DNA of 64,000 bases, taken from the IMG/VR virus record IMGVR_UViG_3300020179_000025, positions 1-64,000 of that record, one strand, 5' to 3'. The position numbers and the translations under genes were made by a program. The notes beneath the pieces were generated by a model. The model was not told the origin of the DNA. It worked only from the letters and a program-made list of their open reading frames with translations, and did no database searches. Below are positions 1 to 9,820 of the stretch, one piece after another. Source of the DNA: a virus. The stretch's first letter is position 1; the number at the start of each line of letters is the position of its first letter.

Positions 1-101
1 TAATCATAGCCAGGGCATATTTCACAGGTGCCCCTTTGATAAAGACAGCTAGCTCCGAGCTGTTCGTAACCTTCCCATTCTCCACTAGCATAACTGGTTG
101 A
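1..101 (+). CDS. C-terminal end of an upstream gene (partial)
   Basis: A plus-strand frame is open from the left edge and stops at TGA 99-101, giving about 32 residues that end FPFSTSITG. The next gene starts at ATG 107, five bases later, which is the spacing usual in this phage. The function cannot be told from so short a tail; position suggests a virion protein of the same operon. A minus-strand frame is also open here (ATG at 91), so the assignment is an inference from direction and spacing. Confidence 0.45.
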   Translation, partial: IIARAYFTGAPLIKTASSELFVTFPFSTSITG

Positions 102-106
102 CGCAA

Positions 107-2353
107 ATGATCATTCAATCGTGGCAGAACATCCTAGACTCAATTAGAAACGGCGAACCAGTAACCGCAGAGGTTGCCAATCGCGCCATATTTCAACTTG
201 CTCAAAGAACTGAGCACCTCAAGACTCGTCAGGATGCGCAAGATTACGCCCAGGCACTATTCGTAGCAGACGCTCCGTTCACCGCAGATGTCAAAACCGG
301 TCATGCGGTGTACTTTGACAAGATCTCAAACAAATTTGCGCCAGCGTATGCCGAGATGGTATATAAAGATGGTTACCTATCCTTAAGCGAAGCAAGCGCA
401 GTGGTCGGCCTCGTCGTTAACAAGGATACTGCGGACTCAGGTGTAATAGTCGTTGAGGGTCTGATTGATCCGACTAAGTATACCGGCATAGACTGCACCG
501 GCGACGACATGACGGCAAATATGCTGGTAAATCAGAACGACAGGGGTCTGCTATATCTGTCCTCCGGATTTGCAAATGCCGGATCCCTGATACCAAAACC
601 TGGAGTGCTCAACGTTCCAGTATGCCATCTTTTTGACTCAAAGCATCTTTTGGTCAGACCTCCAGTATCGTCTGCCCTTGAGACACAGGCTCTTAAATTC
701 AATCTACATAGCGGACCCGCAACGCCAGAGCTTATACTGCAGAGAGTGTCGGGGTCGACAACAGAGAACTTTGCATCTGCGCCGTTCTTAGTTGGAGCAA
801 AGGTGCGATTGGTGTCCGTCCCTTCAAGCAATCCTGACGGAGCTATTATAGACACCTATTTAACCGCAACGGTGCACAAGATCGACCTTACCCCTGGTAA
901 GATATCGCTGATAGATGTTAAGGTCTCAAAGCATCTGGTGGAATTGCTTGGATCCACAAATCCCCTAATAGGCAATTACTCCTCTGTGATGAAAGCTCCA
1001 TCGGGAAGGGAGCTGGTCTTAAAGCCTATGGATTCGCTGACAGGAACCCAAATAAGCTACAACTCAGCCTCCATTTCCTCATACGTATCCGTAATCCTAA
1101 ACGAACCTATTGGACACTCCATAAATACAACCTACGTGGACAAGAGTCTTCCAGGATGGTTGCCGGCAACTTCTACCTACTTTCCTGACGTTCAGATACC
1201 TGCAGGAGCAAGATATGGATACAACTTTGCAGCCGACAGCAACCTGAATCAGCTTTTTCCAGAAGGCGTAGTTGGAACTTACGTAGTTTTCAAGGATGGC
1301 CAAGCTGTATCCTCCCAAGTAGTCAGCACCAACAGCAACGCTATTTGGTGGTTTGACAGCTTCAACGAACTCCCTTGGGGCAAGTTAGGATACTCCCCCA
1401 ATGATAGACATATACTGCCAAACACCAACATAACCTACACTGATTGGACTCTAGATGACGCTTCGGGCATCATAAAGCCTACCCAACTTACTCTGGTATA
1501 TACAAAGTTGGTAAGCGGTGGGATCAGGGTAGTGACATCGTTAGAGGCCGATACGAATTCTCCTATAACAATTACTGATCCTAACGGCAATCCGGCTACA
1601 ACGGGACCGCTAAAGTTAAGTGCAGGACTCACTATAACTAACCCTTCAAATTCAGAAACAGGGGCCATAGTTGTAAAAGACATAACTGGGTTTGCCATGA
1701 AGCGTGGGCCAGTGGTGGAAAAACTAGTGGCAGGAGAAAATATATCTCTGAATTCAAGTCTTCCAAATGGCCAGGGGGCGGTCACTGTTTCCGTATTAGG
1801 GCTCGATGGAAAACTAGAAGGTCAGCCTGATATTCTTGCTATAGACGACATACTAGTCGAAAAGGATGCAAGTTTGCCTCTTTTTTATTCAGCAATGCCT
1901 CCAGGTAAGGATTCATGTATACTCGGTAAGGTAGATATTCCGGAATTTTTACAGGGCACCTATAAATTAAAATTAATTTTTAACTTTATAGCTTTGCACC
2001 CCGCCCCGAACGCCGAGCAACTACCTTCATTGGCCTTAACTTGGATTTCAATGAAAGCGCCGCCGATCGATGAAGTATACAATTTATCAAGTGGTCCAAA
2101 TGTTCCGGTTTATGGAGAATACGCGGATCCCGATACCCACTATACCGGCATGCCTCCATTTATTGGAATGGCATCTAATAGAGATAACTTTAGAAAAGAA
2201 GCAGCTACAGCTTCAGTCACTGCCGGAGGAACGGTATTCTTTAAATTGGCAAGATATAGTTTAAATATAGAAGCAGAGTCTGACCCTCCTTACCCTTATA
2301 AAATTGGCATAGTGTCAATCAAATATAGACTTGAAAAAGTTGTTGTTGTTTGA
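107..2353 (+). CDS. Large phage virion (tail/baseplate-type) protein
   Basis: This is a 748-aa protein. The N-terminal segment (about residues 8-40) contains NGEPVTAEVANRA followed by LAQRTEHL. That pattern, G-E-P-V-x-A-x-V-x-N-R then an x-R-T-x-x-L helix, is typical of the N-termini of phage tail, neck and baseplate structural proteins. The rest is beta-rich, with Ser/Thr/Gly-rich stretches and no catalytic motif that I can see. ATG 107 is preferred over an in-frame TTG at 98, because the upstream reading frame ends at 101; no clear Shine-Dalgarno is visible. It is first in a plus-strand run of virion genes. Virion role is well supported; the exact tail part is not known. Confidence 0.75.
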   Translation: MIIQSWQNILDSIRNGEPVTAEVANRAIFQLAQRTEHLKTRQDAQDYAQALFVADAPFTADVKTGHAVYFDKISNKFAPAYAEMVYKDGYLSLSEASAVVGLVVNKDTADSGVIVVEGLIDPTKYTGIDCTGDDMTANMLVNQNDRGLLYLSSGFANAGSLIPKPGVLNVPVCHLFDSKHLLVRPPVSSALETQALKFNLHSGPATPELILQRVSGSTTENFASAPFLVGAKVRLVSVPSSNPDGAIIDTYLTATVHKIDLTPGKISLIDVKVSKHLVELLGSTNPLIGNYSSVMKAPSGRELVLKPMDSLTGTQISYNSASISSYVSVILNEPIGHSINTTYVDKSLPGWLPATSTYFPDVQIPAGARYGYNFAADSNLNQLFPEGVVGTYVVFKDGQAVSSQVVSTNSNAIWWFDSFNELPWGKLGYSPNDRHILPNTNITYTDWTLDDASGIIKPTQLTLVYTKLVSGGIRVVTSLEADTNSPITITDPNGNPATTGPLKLSAGLTITNPSNSETGAIVVKDITGFAMKRGPVVEKLVAGENISLNSSLPNGQGAVTVSVLGLDGKLEGQPDILAIDDILVEKDASLPLFYSAMPPGKDSCILGKVDIPEFLQGTYKLKLIFNFIALHPAPNAEQLPSLALTWISMKAPPIDEVYNLSSGPNVPVYGEYADPDTHYTGMPPFIGMASNRDNFRKEAATASVTAGGTVFFKLARYSLNIEAESDPPYPYKIGIVSIKYRLEKVVVV

Positions 2354-2358
2354 TTAAT

Positions 2359-2386
2359 TTGATATACACTGAGCTTTTAGTACACT
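2359..2386 (+). promoter_or_regulatory. Possible sigma70-like promoter upstream of the structural array
   Basis: The 59-bp gap between the 748-aa gene and the next gene holds TTGATA (2359-2364) and TACACT (2381-2386) separated by 16 bases. A good Shine-Dalgarno (AGGAGG) precedes ATG 2413. The -10 match is weak, so this is only a candidate. Confidence 0.25.
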
Positions 2387-2412
2387 AGACTTTTTGGCTA
2401 GGAGGCTATTAT

Positions 2413-3351
2413 ATGTCTGGAATTATAGGAACTGAATGGCTGAACTCTAATTTGCTGAGAAACTATCCTCTCAGCCAGTCTGCCACATTAAAATCAATAG
2501 ATAGTTCGTTTGTCATTCCCGATAGCCTTATGGTAGATATGAAAATCGCCATACCGTTTTTAGCTAACTTTCACCCAACAAATGTCTACGTTAGCGCCAT
2601 AACCATATACCCGCAGGGACTTATAATTCAGTTAGGGTATAAAGACATTACCTCTATCGCTGTATCAGATCCTATTCTTTTCTCGGGATTTCAAGAATAT
2701 TCAGCCACTTATTTCAGAGGAGTGGTAAGCGGATTGGCAGACTTTTCTCAACTTTTTGGTACAGCTATTATTGGAAAAGTAGATTCCATAAAATCCTATC
2801 TTGGCACGTTTAAATTCGAATTGGAGGCAGGGAGATTAGAATCATCCGTAGTATCAGTTGGAGCCAAAAGAATAAGTGGAATCAAGGTAGTAAAGTCTGA
2901 GGCAACTACTCCGGTGCTCTCCGGACAAATTGCTTTTGAGAGCGGCTCAAACCACTCAATTCAGGTAGATGAAAACACCTTGAAGTTTAATGCAGTAGAC
3001 GGAGGAGGGCTGCAGACACAGTGTGAGTGCAACGACGTACAGCTAGGACCGTGTATACGCACGATAAATAATGTTGAAGGCGATTCTTTGGGTAACATAG
3101 TGGTAGCCGCCGGAGACTGCATATCAATAGCCAGTCAAATAGGCGGAATATCTATATCCGATTCATGCGCAAAACCTTGCTGTGGCTGTAACGAACTGCA
3201 AGTCGTAGTCACCGATGTCGAGTCGCTATCTACTCAACTATCTTTTCTTGCTAATCAAATAGCTATACTGACCAGTAGTGTTCAGTCGCTGCAGGCTACT
3301 TGCCTGGCATCAAATGTAGATTCGTCAAGTTGCGCTCAAGACGGAAACTAA
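2413..3351 (+). CDS. Structural protein, paralogous array member 1
   Basis: This 312-aa protein starts with a strong AGGAGG site before ATG. Near the N-terminus it has NSNLLRNYPLSQSATL (about residues 11-26), which recurs in clear form in the gene at 7965 and in weaker form at 6409 and 8840. Near residue 216 it has INNVEGDSLGNIVV, a version of the ING-x-x-P-D-x-x-G-N-I element found in phage tail fibre and baseplate proteins. A C-x-x-x-CCGC cysteine cluster follows, then a C-terminal heptad-like segment (SLSTQLSFLANQIAIL) that looks like a trimerising coiled coil. A virion role, probably at the tail tip or baseplate, is inferred from these elements and the context. The next gene starts 2 bases after the stop. 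Confidence 0.7.
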   Translation: MSGIIGTEWLNSNLLRNYPLSQSATLKSIDSSFVIPDSLMVDMKIAIPFLANFHPTNVYVSAITIYPQGLIIQLGYKDITSIAVSDPILFSGFQEYSATYFRGVVSGLADFSQLFGTAIIGKVDSIKSYLGTFKFELEAGRLESSVVSVGAKRISGIKVVKSEATTPVLSGQIAFESGSNHSIQVDENTLKFNAVDGGGLQTQCECNDVQLGPCIRTINNVEGDSLGNIVVAAGDCISIASQIGGISISDSCAKPCCGCNELQVVVTDVESLSTQLSFLANQIAILTSSVQSLQATCLASNVDSSSCAQDGN

Positions 3352-3352
3352 A

Positions 3353-6300
3353 ATGCGCATAGATAATTATAATAGTACCAAACACGATATTTATACGTTT
3401 GATGAGACCTACCTGAGACTCATTAGCTGGGGGTTTGGCTCAGGTCCCATAATCCCTTGCGTTACAACAGAGTATTCGTCTTATGTAAATTCCAGCGGTC
3501 AGACAATTCCAATTCCTCCCGGGGGGCCACTTCCTGATGGATTCATATTTAGACAGCACGCTCCAGTAATTGGGTATAACCCCGGAATGGTCTCTTTCCT
3601 GCAGTCAAGGGGAGTTGACGTACCTGATTTCAGCGGACTGCATGTTAGAAATAGAGGGTCAAATCTCAATAGGTTTGCGTTCAGATCTGATAGCGGCTTC
3701 ATACAGGGTGAACCTTTCTGGATCCTTGCCGATAATGGAAACATTCAGAATCCGACTAACGGAATGTATGCCGAAAATCCTATTTTTAATCCCCTTGATC
3801 ACAACAATTGGAACAATGGGGTGCCGCCATTCTGCATGGTGTCTCCGAAGCACTTTCTTGGATGTAACCACTTTGTAGGACCTGAAAATAATACAAATCA
3901 AACTATACGACTTTTAAAAAAAAATGGTGACATAGTTAATAGGGAAGGTCAATTCATATCTAGATATGAGGATGCTAATTTATATAGACTGCTAATTCCA
4001 CTTACTGAGGAAGAGCAACAACAAATTAATTGCTACGATATAGTTGACTTTAGAACTATTCCCCCTGAAGTAAAAATTTGGAGACAAGATTCAAACGGTA
4101 AATATTTAGTATATACTGTTACTCAAGGTAGCAGTTACTATTCGTCGTCTGGTTTCTCTGGATATTCGCCTATATTATATAGGCCATATCAAGACCATTC
4201 TGGAGAATTTCCAGTTCCCTGGAACCCGCCAAATACACCTTCATGGTATTCAGGTTTAGGTTTTGTTTGGAATGGTGACAGCGGAAGCCCGCTACTGCTT
4301 ACTGCAAATGGAAAAACTTATTTATATGGCTTTAGTAATGGCATTATTGACTCCTTTGCCAAAAATACTCCGCAAACTGATTGGCTATTAGGAGCGTTGG
4401 AGCAAGACGGGGTGGTAAAAAAGCTTGTAAATGCTGAAGAAGGTGGCCAGCTTATTAAATTACCTACAGCCTATAAGGCTGGATTTTTAGAGGAAGCAGA
4501 ATCTAGCGGTCTTCCATTTATAGTTAAAAATCCAAATGGAAATCCCGCTATAGTAAGTGTAAAACTTTCTGGAGAGTACAACGTATACCCCGGAGAACAG
4601 GTTTATCTTAACGACATAGAGATATCTAGTATCTTTAACACTTCAATAGATACGTCTTCTACTGAAGAAGGTTTGGTCTTTTATATACTTACATGCAACG
4701 TATACGCTGGCGATAGATTATTGATAAGTAAATCAGACTTTCAATCATCAGGAGCTTACACGGCAAAGATTGTAAATATTGGAAAATACAATCACCTTCA
4801 ACTGAATATAGACGAAGGAAGGCTGGCATTGACAATAGTGTTTTTAAGTGTGCCGACGCTTGTTGATTTTAGTCCAACAGATAACTTTCCGCTATCTCCC
4901 TTTTGCCTGGAACCTTACACTGGACAGGTATCGCTAAATTTACAAGATCGCAATATATCTACAGGATTGTTAACTTTTTCTTCAGGATACAACTATCAAT
5001 TAGATTATAAATCTGAAAATTTCACAGCAGTGAATTTTGCCGTATCAATAGGGGCTGGAGAGGGGCTGCAGCCTTGCGAAGATCTTATAGACGTACCTGG
5101 CTACCTTAGATCTATAAATGGAGTATCGCCAAACGATAGGGGCGATATAAAGTTGCAAGCCCCTTCGGAAGATTGTGTCAGTGTTGATACGGGGTACTCT
5201 GCTACGTCAGGAGGCAAAATAAAACTTGATTCTCACTGCGCCCCTTGCTGCAGATGCACCGACTATGAGAATTCATCGGACTACATAAAAGGCGTAGCGG
5301 TAAAGTACAGCGAGCTCGTAAAGCAATATAACGCTCTTGTATCCATTTACAATAATATTCAAACTAATTTTGAAGATAGTTTACGCTCCTGTCCAACTCA
5401 AGGAAAGCTGAATTCCAGATTTAGAATGTGGCCTCAGCAGAACTTTAAAGTTCAAGTGCAGGCCATGGTAGAAAATAATACTAATACGCCAACGATAATC
5501 AAGAAACTTAAACTTGAGTTAAGTTTAAGCCTTTACAATCCAATATCGGCGGTAGATCCGGAAACAAATGCTACGTATCAGATGGATGAAAATGATTCTG
5601 TGGCCGCAGTACCGCTTGAGGATGCGTCGTATTTGTACTACAAGAATCTGAATCCAGTATCGCAGGGCTTCACATTTAGCGTACCGAACTCTGGATCACT
5701 TAAATTCGAGGCCGATTTGACTCAATCTGGAATGCCTGTTCCTGGCGGACCCCCAGGGCAAAGTCCTTATATAACTCCGCCATGTAGCGGGTATGCCATG
5801 ATAACTGGTGGCTTTGTTATAGTTGATCCTCTGTTTAGAAAGATAGTATCGCTTAATTACAGATCAGGACTTAACATAAAATTAAATATACTATTTAAAT
5901 ACACTGGAACGGCTCAAGATGAGGATCCATGTAATAATCCGGACGAAGCGGAACATTTGCTAGTTCCAGCGGGAGGAGTGGAAAAGTCCATAACAATACG
6001 GCCTAATAAAAGTTCGGTTAATCCATGCGATTCAATACAGCCTAGCACAATAGCTCAATCTGTAAATGAAGAAAATAATATTTTATTTAATTTAAACTTA
6101 CCTCAAGTAACCTATGGTACCGGCCAGGTAACGATCACCTATAAATCCTTGACAGATGCAGGCTGGCAAGAGTTTTCCTCGTCTACTGTTAATATAAGTA
6201 CCGGAAACGCAGGAACTCAGACAATTTCTTTAGGAGGCCTTCCAGAGAACTTAGGAAGTGGAAATCACCAGGTATTGATATCCTATGTACCTGAAGCTGG

Positions 6301-6400
6301 TGCTAGGCTGTACACAAAGTGCGTGAGATCAGACGATTCAAATGATGTGGCGGAAATACCTGTAGCTCCATTTCAGGTAGGCAAAGCCTTTAATTTGTAA
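3353..6400 (+). CDS. Virion protein with embedded chymotrypsin-like (S1) serine protease domain
   Basis: This is a 1015-aa protein. Residues about 155-335 read as a trypsin/chymotrypsin-fold protease. SPKHFLGCNHF (H173) aligns with the usual S-P-x-H-x-L-T-A-A-H-C around the catalytic His. EDANLYRLLIPL (D207) is in the place of the catalytic Asp. NGDSGSPLLL (S310) carries the canonical GDSGSP nucleophile motif and is followed by YLYGFSNGI. Spacing H-34-D-103-S fits the family. Downstream, around residue 586, comes LRSINGVSPNDRGDIKL, then CAPCCRC and a coiled-coil-like helix, as in its upstream neighbour. The protein is therefore a paralogous virion protein carrying a protease. It could cleave host surface proteins or process virion parts. 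The domain call is strong; the target is unknown. Confidence 0.75.
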   Translation: MRIDNYNSTKHDIYTFDETYLRLISWGFGSGPIIPCVTTEYSSYVNSSGQTIPIPPGGPLPDGFIFRQHAPVIGYNPGMVSFLQSRGVDVPDFSGLHVRNRGSNLNRFAFRSDSGFIQGEPFWILADNGNIQNPTNGMYAENPIFNPLDHNNWNNGVPPFCMVSPKHFLGCNHFVGPENNTNQTIRLLKKNGDIVNREGQFISRYEDANLYRLLIPLTEEEQQQINCYDIVDFRTIPPEVKIWRQDSNGKYLVYTVTQGSSYYSSSGFSGYSPILYRPYQDHSGEFPVPWNPPNTPSWYSGLGFVWNGDSGSPLLLTANGKTYLYGFSNGIIDSFAKNTPQTDWLLGALEQDGVVKKLVNAEEGGQLIKLPTAYKAGFLEEAESSGLPFIVKNPNGNPAIVSVKLSGEYNVYPGEQVYLNDIEISSIFNTSIDTSSTEEGLVFYILTCNVYAGDRLLISKSDFQSSGAYTAKIVNIGKYNHLQLNIDEGRLALTIVFLSVPTLVDFSPTDNFPLSPFCLEPYTGQVSLNLQDRNISTGLLTFSSGYNYQLDYKSENFTAVNFAVSIGAGEGLQPCEDLIDVPGYLRSINGVSPNDRGDIKLQAPSEDCVSVDTGYSATSGGKIKLDSHCAPCCRCTDYENSSDYIKGVAVKYSELVKQYNALVSIYNNIQTNFEDSLRSCPTQGKLNSRFRMWPQQNFKVQVQAMVENNTNTPTIIKKLKLELSLSLYNPISAVDPETNATYQMDENDSVAAVPLEDASYLYYKNLNPVSQGFTFSVPNSGSLKFEADLTQSGMPVPGGPPGQSPYITPPCSGYAMITGGFVIVDPLFRKIVSLNYRSGLNIKLNILFKYTGTAQDEDPCNNPDEAEHLLVPAGGVEKSITIRPNKSSVNPCDSIQPSTIAQSVNEENNILFNLNLPQVTYGTGQVTITYKSLTDAGWQEFSSSTVNISTGNAGTQTISLGGLPENLGSGNHQVLISYVPEAGARLYTKCVRSDDSNDVAEIPVAPFQVGKAFNL

Positions 6401-6408
6401 GGAATCAT

Positions 6409-7968
6409 ATGAGAGTAGTAACCAGAGATTTTCTAAACGATAACGAGTTTAAATCGTATCCTATAGATATAAGGGCTACCTACGAGCCCTATTACTCTAC
6501 TGATAAAGTCTCCAGCATAAATTGTCTCCTTACGGATATGTCTATAACTATTCCGGAAAGTGCAGCGGCTTGCATATTTATAGCAAACATTTCAATAACC
6601 CGATCTCTAATATCTATGACTATAATGGGATCTAAGTCTCATCCCTTTTCCGATAATGCGCCGGATGCCGACGACTACTCCTTGGAGTACTCCATGCTTG
6701 GATCCTACGTTGTCGCCACTGTAGAAACTCGTAGACAAACAAATATGAATGGGGTTACCGTTGCTATATCTCCAAAAATTCCAGGAGTCGGTGGATGGAT
6801 AACCTTTGGATCTGGGGCCTCTAAGGAAGGCGTTTGGATATTTCAAGGGCCTAGCAGTTCTATGATTTCAGATTTTTGCATAACCAAATACTCCTATGGA
6901 GGTGTGACCACTATTGGAAGATTGGGGTATGACACAGTTTTGGATGGCAGAGTCGAAATGACTGGGCAAAACGGAATTGAAATACAGCCGGATTCCGATA
7001 AGAATGAAATAATAATACGGTTCTCTGGAACATCCAACGAAATAAAACAATCCTTGAGACAATATTCAGGTGCATGTGGCGGCAGACCTGAATCTGAAAC
7101 GTGCAGTTTCAGCCCCATAAAAACTATAAATGGGATAAGACCAGAAGGATTAAATTCTGAGATAGTGCTGGTATTGGATCGTCCACTTTATGCAACCATA
7201 ACTAACCAGCAGACTGAAAGAGAGAATTTCAAGATATCCTCGGATATTCCATTGGAATCTTTCTGCAAGGGCAGAATATCCATACCTGAAAGTTGTGCCT
7301 CCTCTCAAAGTCTTACAAATATTTTAAAGCAGGCATTCAACGAGACTACAAGTCAGATAGTCCCCGATCCATCCATAAAATTGGTATTTGAGGTTCATAG
7401 CACAGGGGCACATGTCTTTACTATATTCAATTATAGCCATCAAAATCCATTGAATGCAGGACAAGCCATATTCAAGTCTAATGGCAGCGTCAATGTGTTG
7501 GGGGAGTCGCTGAATGAGTTGGTTATTGACATGGCTCTTGGAGAGTGGCAAATGTATGGGGTGTCCGGAGTAAGCATGACTTTATTCGGATCCCTACTGA
7601 ATAATCTAAGAGCTTTCAAAGAAATTACATATCAGGGGATTACATATCAGGTGTATATTGGCATAGCTACGGTCTATGATCTGCAGGAAGTGTATGCCGT
7701 GGATGTAATTATATCTGCCCCAGACTCATTTGAGGAGGCTGGAAAATATGTTCGTATAGCACATTCTAGATATGTGCATTCAAATAATCCAGAATACTCC
7801 CTTGAATTGAGAGGAACTGGAAATTCTTGGATACTGTCTAAAAATGGAATGTTGTTAGGGGCTGGAACGCTAGATGACCAAGGATTCGATTCTAAAGTTC
7901 AGTCATACGTTCGTACCAATGGCGAGTCTGCGATAAGAAGTTTGGCTATTAGGAAGGCTGCAGAATGA
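6409..7968 (+). CDS. Structural protein, paralogous array member 3
   Basis: This 519-aa protein follows a GGA-containing ribosome site (AAGGAATCAT before ATG). The N-terminus DFLNDNEFKSYPIDIRATY is a divergent form of the N-x-x-x-x-x-YP element shared across this array. PIKTINGIRPEGLNSEIVL lies near residue 237 and is the ING-type element of tail fibre and baseplate proteins. The remainder is beta-rich with no enzymatic motif seen. Its stop overlaps the next start (ATGA). Operon position and shared elements support a virion role; the exact part is unknown. Confidence 0.65.
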   Translation: MRVVTRDFLNDNEFKSYPIDIRATYEPYYSTDKVSSINCLLTDMSITIPESAAACIFIANISITRSLISMTIMGSKSHPFSDNAPDADDYSLEYSMLGSYVVATVETRRQTNMNGVTVAISPKIPGVGGWITFGSGASKEGVWIFQGPSSSMISDFCITKYSYGGVTTIGRLGYDTVLDGRVEMTGQNGIEIQPDSDKNEIIIRFSGTSNEIKQSLRQYSGACGGRPESETCSFSPIKTINGIRPEGLNSEIVLVLDRPLYATITNQQTERENFKISSDIPLESFCKGRISIPESCASSQSLTNILKQAFNETTSQIVPDPSIKLVFEVHSTGAHVFTIFNYSHQNPLNAGQAIFKSNGSVNVLGESLNELVIDMALGEWQMYGVSGVSMTLFGSLLNNLRAFKEITYQGITYQVYIGIATVYDLQEVYAVDVIISAPDSFEEAGKYVRIAHSRYVHSNNPEYSLELRGTGNSWILSKNGMLLGAGTLDDQGFDSKVQSYVRTNGESAIRSLAIRKAAE

Positions 7969-8840
7969 ATTCATTAAATAACTTAGGGTGGAGAAACCTT
8001 AATTCAATGAGGAATTACCCTTTCACCGATTCCTCAACTTTATCTATGAATAGTTTATTTCTGCCCCAAACATGGATACTGGATGCTAGAGTTTATTGCA
8101 ACAACTCTTATGAAGCAACGGAGACTCCATATATATCTAAGATTATAAAGACAGAGCTATTAATATCATTAGTTATATCTTCATCAAATGGCGAAGAGAT
8201 CGGAGAAGCCAAAGTATTCTTAAATAAGACTGATGACTCAATTAAAATCGCAGATTCAAAAGGATTTACAAATGGATGTATAGTTATAGATCCAAATAGT
8301 ACAGCTTTGGCTCAAGCCTTGCCTGATGGTGAAACCGAATTAGTTCCATCAGTAGCTAGATTTTTACCACATGTATGTCAATACTTGCCAGGTCCGCAAG
8401 TTCAAAGTATAAATGGAAAACATGGAAATATTGAATTAGTAGCAGAAGTTGGAGTAAAGCTTACTGCTGTTTCACATGAGAGCAGCTCATCCACCGAACA
8501 TACGAGCACTATAAGAATAGATTTGATAGGAGATCCTCATTTTACTAGATATAACTGTATAACAGGCGCAAACGATCAGACAGATGACATATTTGAGTTA
8601 AGTTCAAGATTTTTGAAGAGATTAAAAGTTTTGCATTATGTAAAAAGTCCAAGTACCGGACAAATTACTGGGCCGTATAAAAGTTCGCTAAAGAGGAAAA
8701 AGAACGGATCGATAATGCTGGCTCTATCCACTCCATTGAGCGATCCTAGCGGTACTACTGTTGAAATAAGAGAAGCAAGACCTTCTTTTAGAATTCAAGT
8801 ATCAGATAACAAAATAACTCTAAATTTAGCAGGTGCATAA
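7965..8840 (+). CDS. Structural protein, paralogous array member 4
   Basis: This 291-aa protein has the clearest repeat of the array N-terminus: LNSMRNYPFTDSSTL (about residues 11-26), very close to the gene at 2413. A shortened ING element, QSINGKHGNIELV, lies near residue 147. The C-terminal part is rich in Ser, Lys and beta-forming residues. It is coupled at both ends: its start overlaps the previous stop (ATGA) and its stop overlaps the next start (TAATG). Probably a tail or baseplate component; no enzymatic motif seen. Confidence 0.65.
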   Translation: MNSLNNLGWRNLNSMRNYPFTDSSTLSMNSLFLPQTWILDARVYCNNSYEATETPYISKIIKTELLISLVISSSNGEEIGEAKVFLNKTDDSIKIADSKGFTNGCIVIDPNSTALAQALPDGETELVPSVARFLPHVCQYLPGPQVQSINGKHGNIELVAEVGVKLTAVSHESSSSTEHTSTIRIDLIGDPHFTRYNCITGANDQTDDIFELSSRFLKRLKVLHYVKSPSTGQITGPYKSSLKRKKNGSIMLALSTPLSDPSGTTVEIREARPSFRIQVSDNKITLNLAGA

Positions 8841-9811
8841 TGTATGAATATTTTAAGACAGTAAGCTATCCATTAAAGGAATTTAACTCGGATTACTTTT
8901 CGGAGAATCAAAATGATGCTATAAAATCTACGATAGTAGATTTTGGCATCAATATATACGGTTTATCGCCAGAACTTGAAAATCTTATAATTGGGACACC
9001 TAGGATATTTTTAACAGAAATTGGATCCTCCGACTCCTATTCTTTAATACTTAAATTACAATTAATGATAACAATCGACGACTTAGACTTCTCTTTAGCT
9101 GGCGGGGACTTATCAGTTTCTACAGATACTCACCCAGCAAATGAAGAATTTATTAGAGTTTATTTTGATAGTGAGGACTTTGAATCGCCCGGCTTTATTA
9201 TTGATGGATTTCTGTGCTTAAATAATTACTCAAAATTAATTAGAGTATTAGATGGAACAATCTTTAATCCTCCAAATATGGAATTTGAGCCTACAACTAT
9301 AAATTTCTTTTCTAGGCATAGGGTAAATAGTATAACTTGTAAAAACTCAAAGCCTCTAATAATGCAAAAAGCTAATGAGCTGATACACCAACCTCCACAG
9401 GATCCGGTATTTGGAGATATAAAGCTAGTGCCCGGAAATAATTGCACTATATCTGTGCGACCTCAAACTAATACAGTAATTATAGGGGCAGTTTTAAATG
9501 CTAATGACACCCCCGAAGAAATCTGCGGAGTGTGGAAAGATAAAATTTCAGGTACAGGTTCAAAAGATTTACTTTGTAGTGAAGTTGTGTATTCTATAGC
9601 TGGCGCAAAGCCAGATAATTTTGGCAATATTGAAATACAGGCAAATACGCCTCTTAGTGTTAACGCTTTAGTAAAAGATGATTTACCAACTCCATTTAAA
9701 ACTTTTATAAACGGATCTAGTTCAGAGTTTTCCCCTATAATACACTATATATACATAGGGCTCCCCCAATCTAATGGGAATTCAAGTGTATTTGATTGTC
9801 AAACGGAGTAA
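8840..9811 (+). CDS. Structural protein, paralogous array member 5
   Basis: This 323-aa protein begins KTVSYPLKEFNSDYFS, the weakest version of the array's YP element, and carries YSIAGAKPDNFGNIEI near residue 252, which matches the ING-x-x-P-D-x-x-G-N-I tail element with A for N. An N-terminal acidic, beta-rich domain precedes it. It starts on the TAATG overlap with the previous gene. The shared element and placement support a virion role; part unknown. Confidence 0.6.
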   Translation: MYEYFKTVSYPLKEFNSDYFSENQNDAIKSTIVDFGINIYGLSPELENLIIGTPRIFLTEIGSSDSYSLILKLQLMITIDDLDFSLAGGDLSVSTDTHPANEEFIRVYFDSEDFESPGFIIDGFLCLNNYSKLIRVLDGTIFNPPNMEFEPTTINFFSRHRVNSITCKNSKPLIMQKANELIHQPPQDPVFGDIKLVPGNNCTISVRPQTNTVIIGAVLNANDTPEEICGVWKDKISGTGSKDLLCSEVVYSIAGAKPDNFGNIEIQANTPLSVNALVKDDLPTPFKTFINGSSSEFSPIIHYIYIGLPQSNGNSSVFDCQTE

Positions 9812-9820
9812 CTAGTTCCA

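Noticed and set aside
1-91. Open minus-strand frame from ATG at 91 to the left edge
   Set aside because: The plus-strand frame ending at 101 fits better with the next gene start at 107 and the operon direction; 30 codons are too few to decide.
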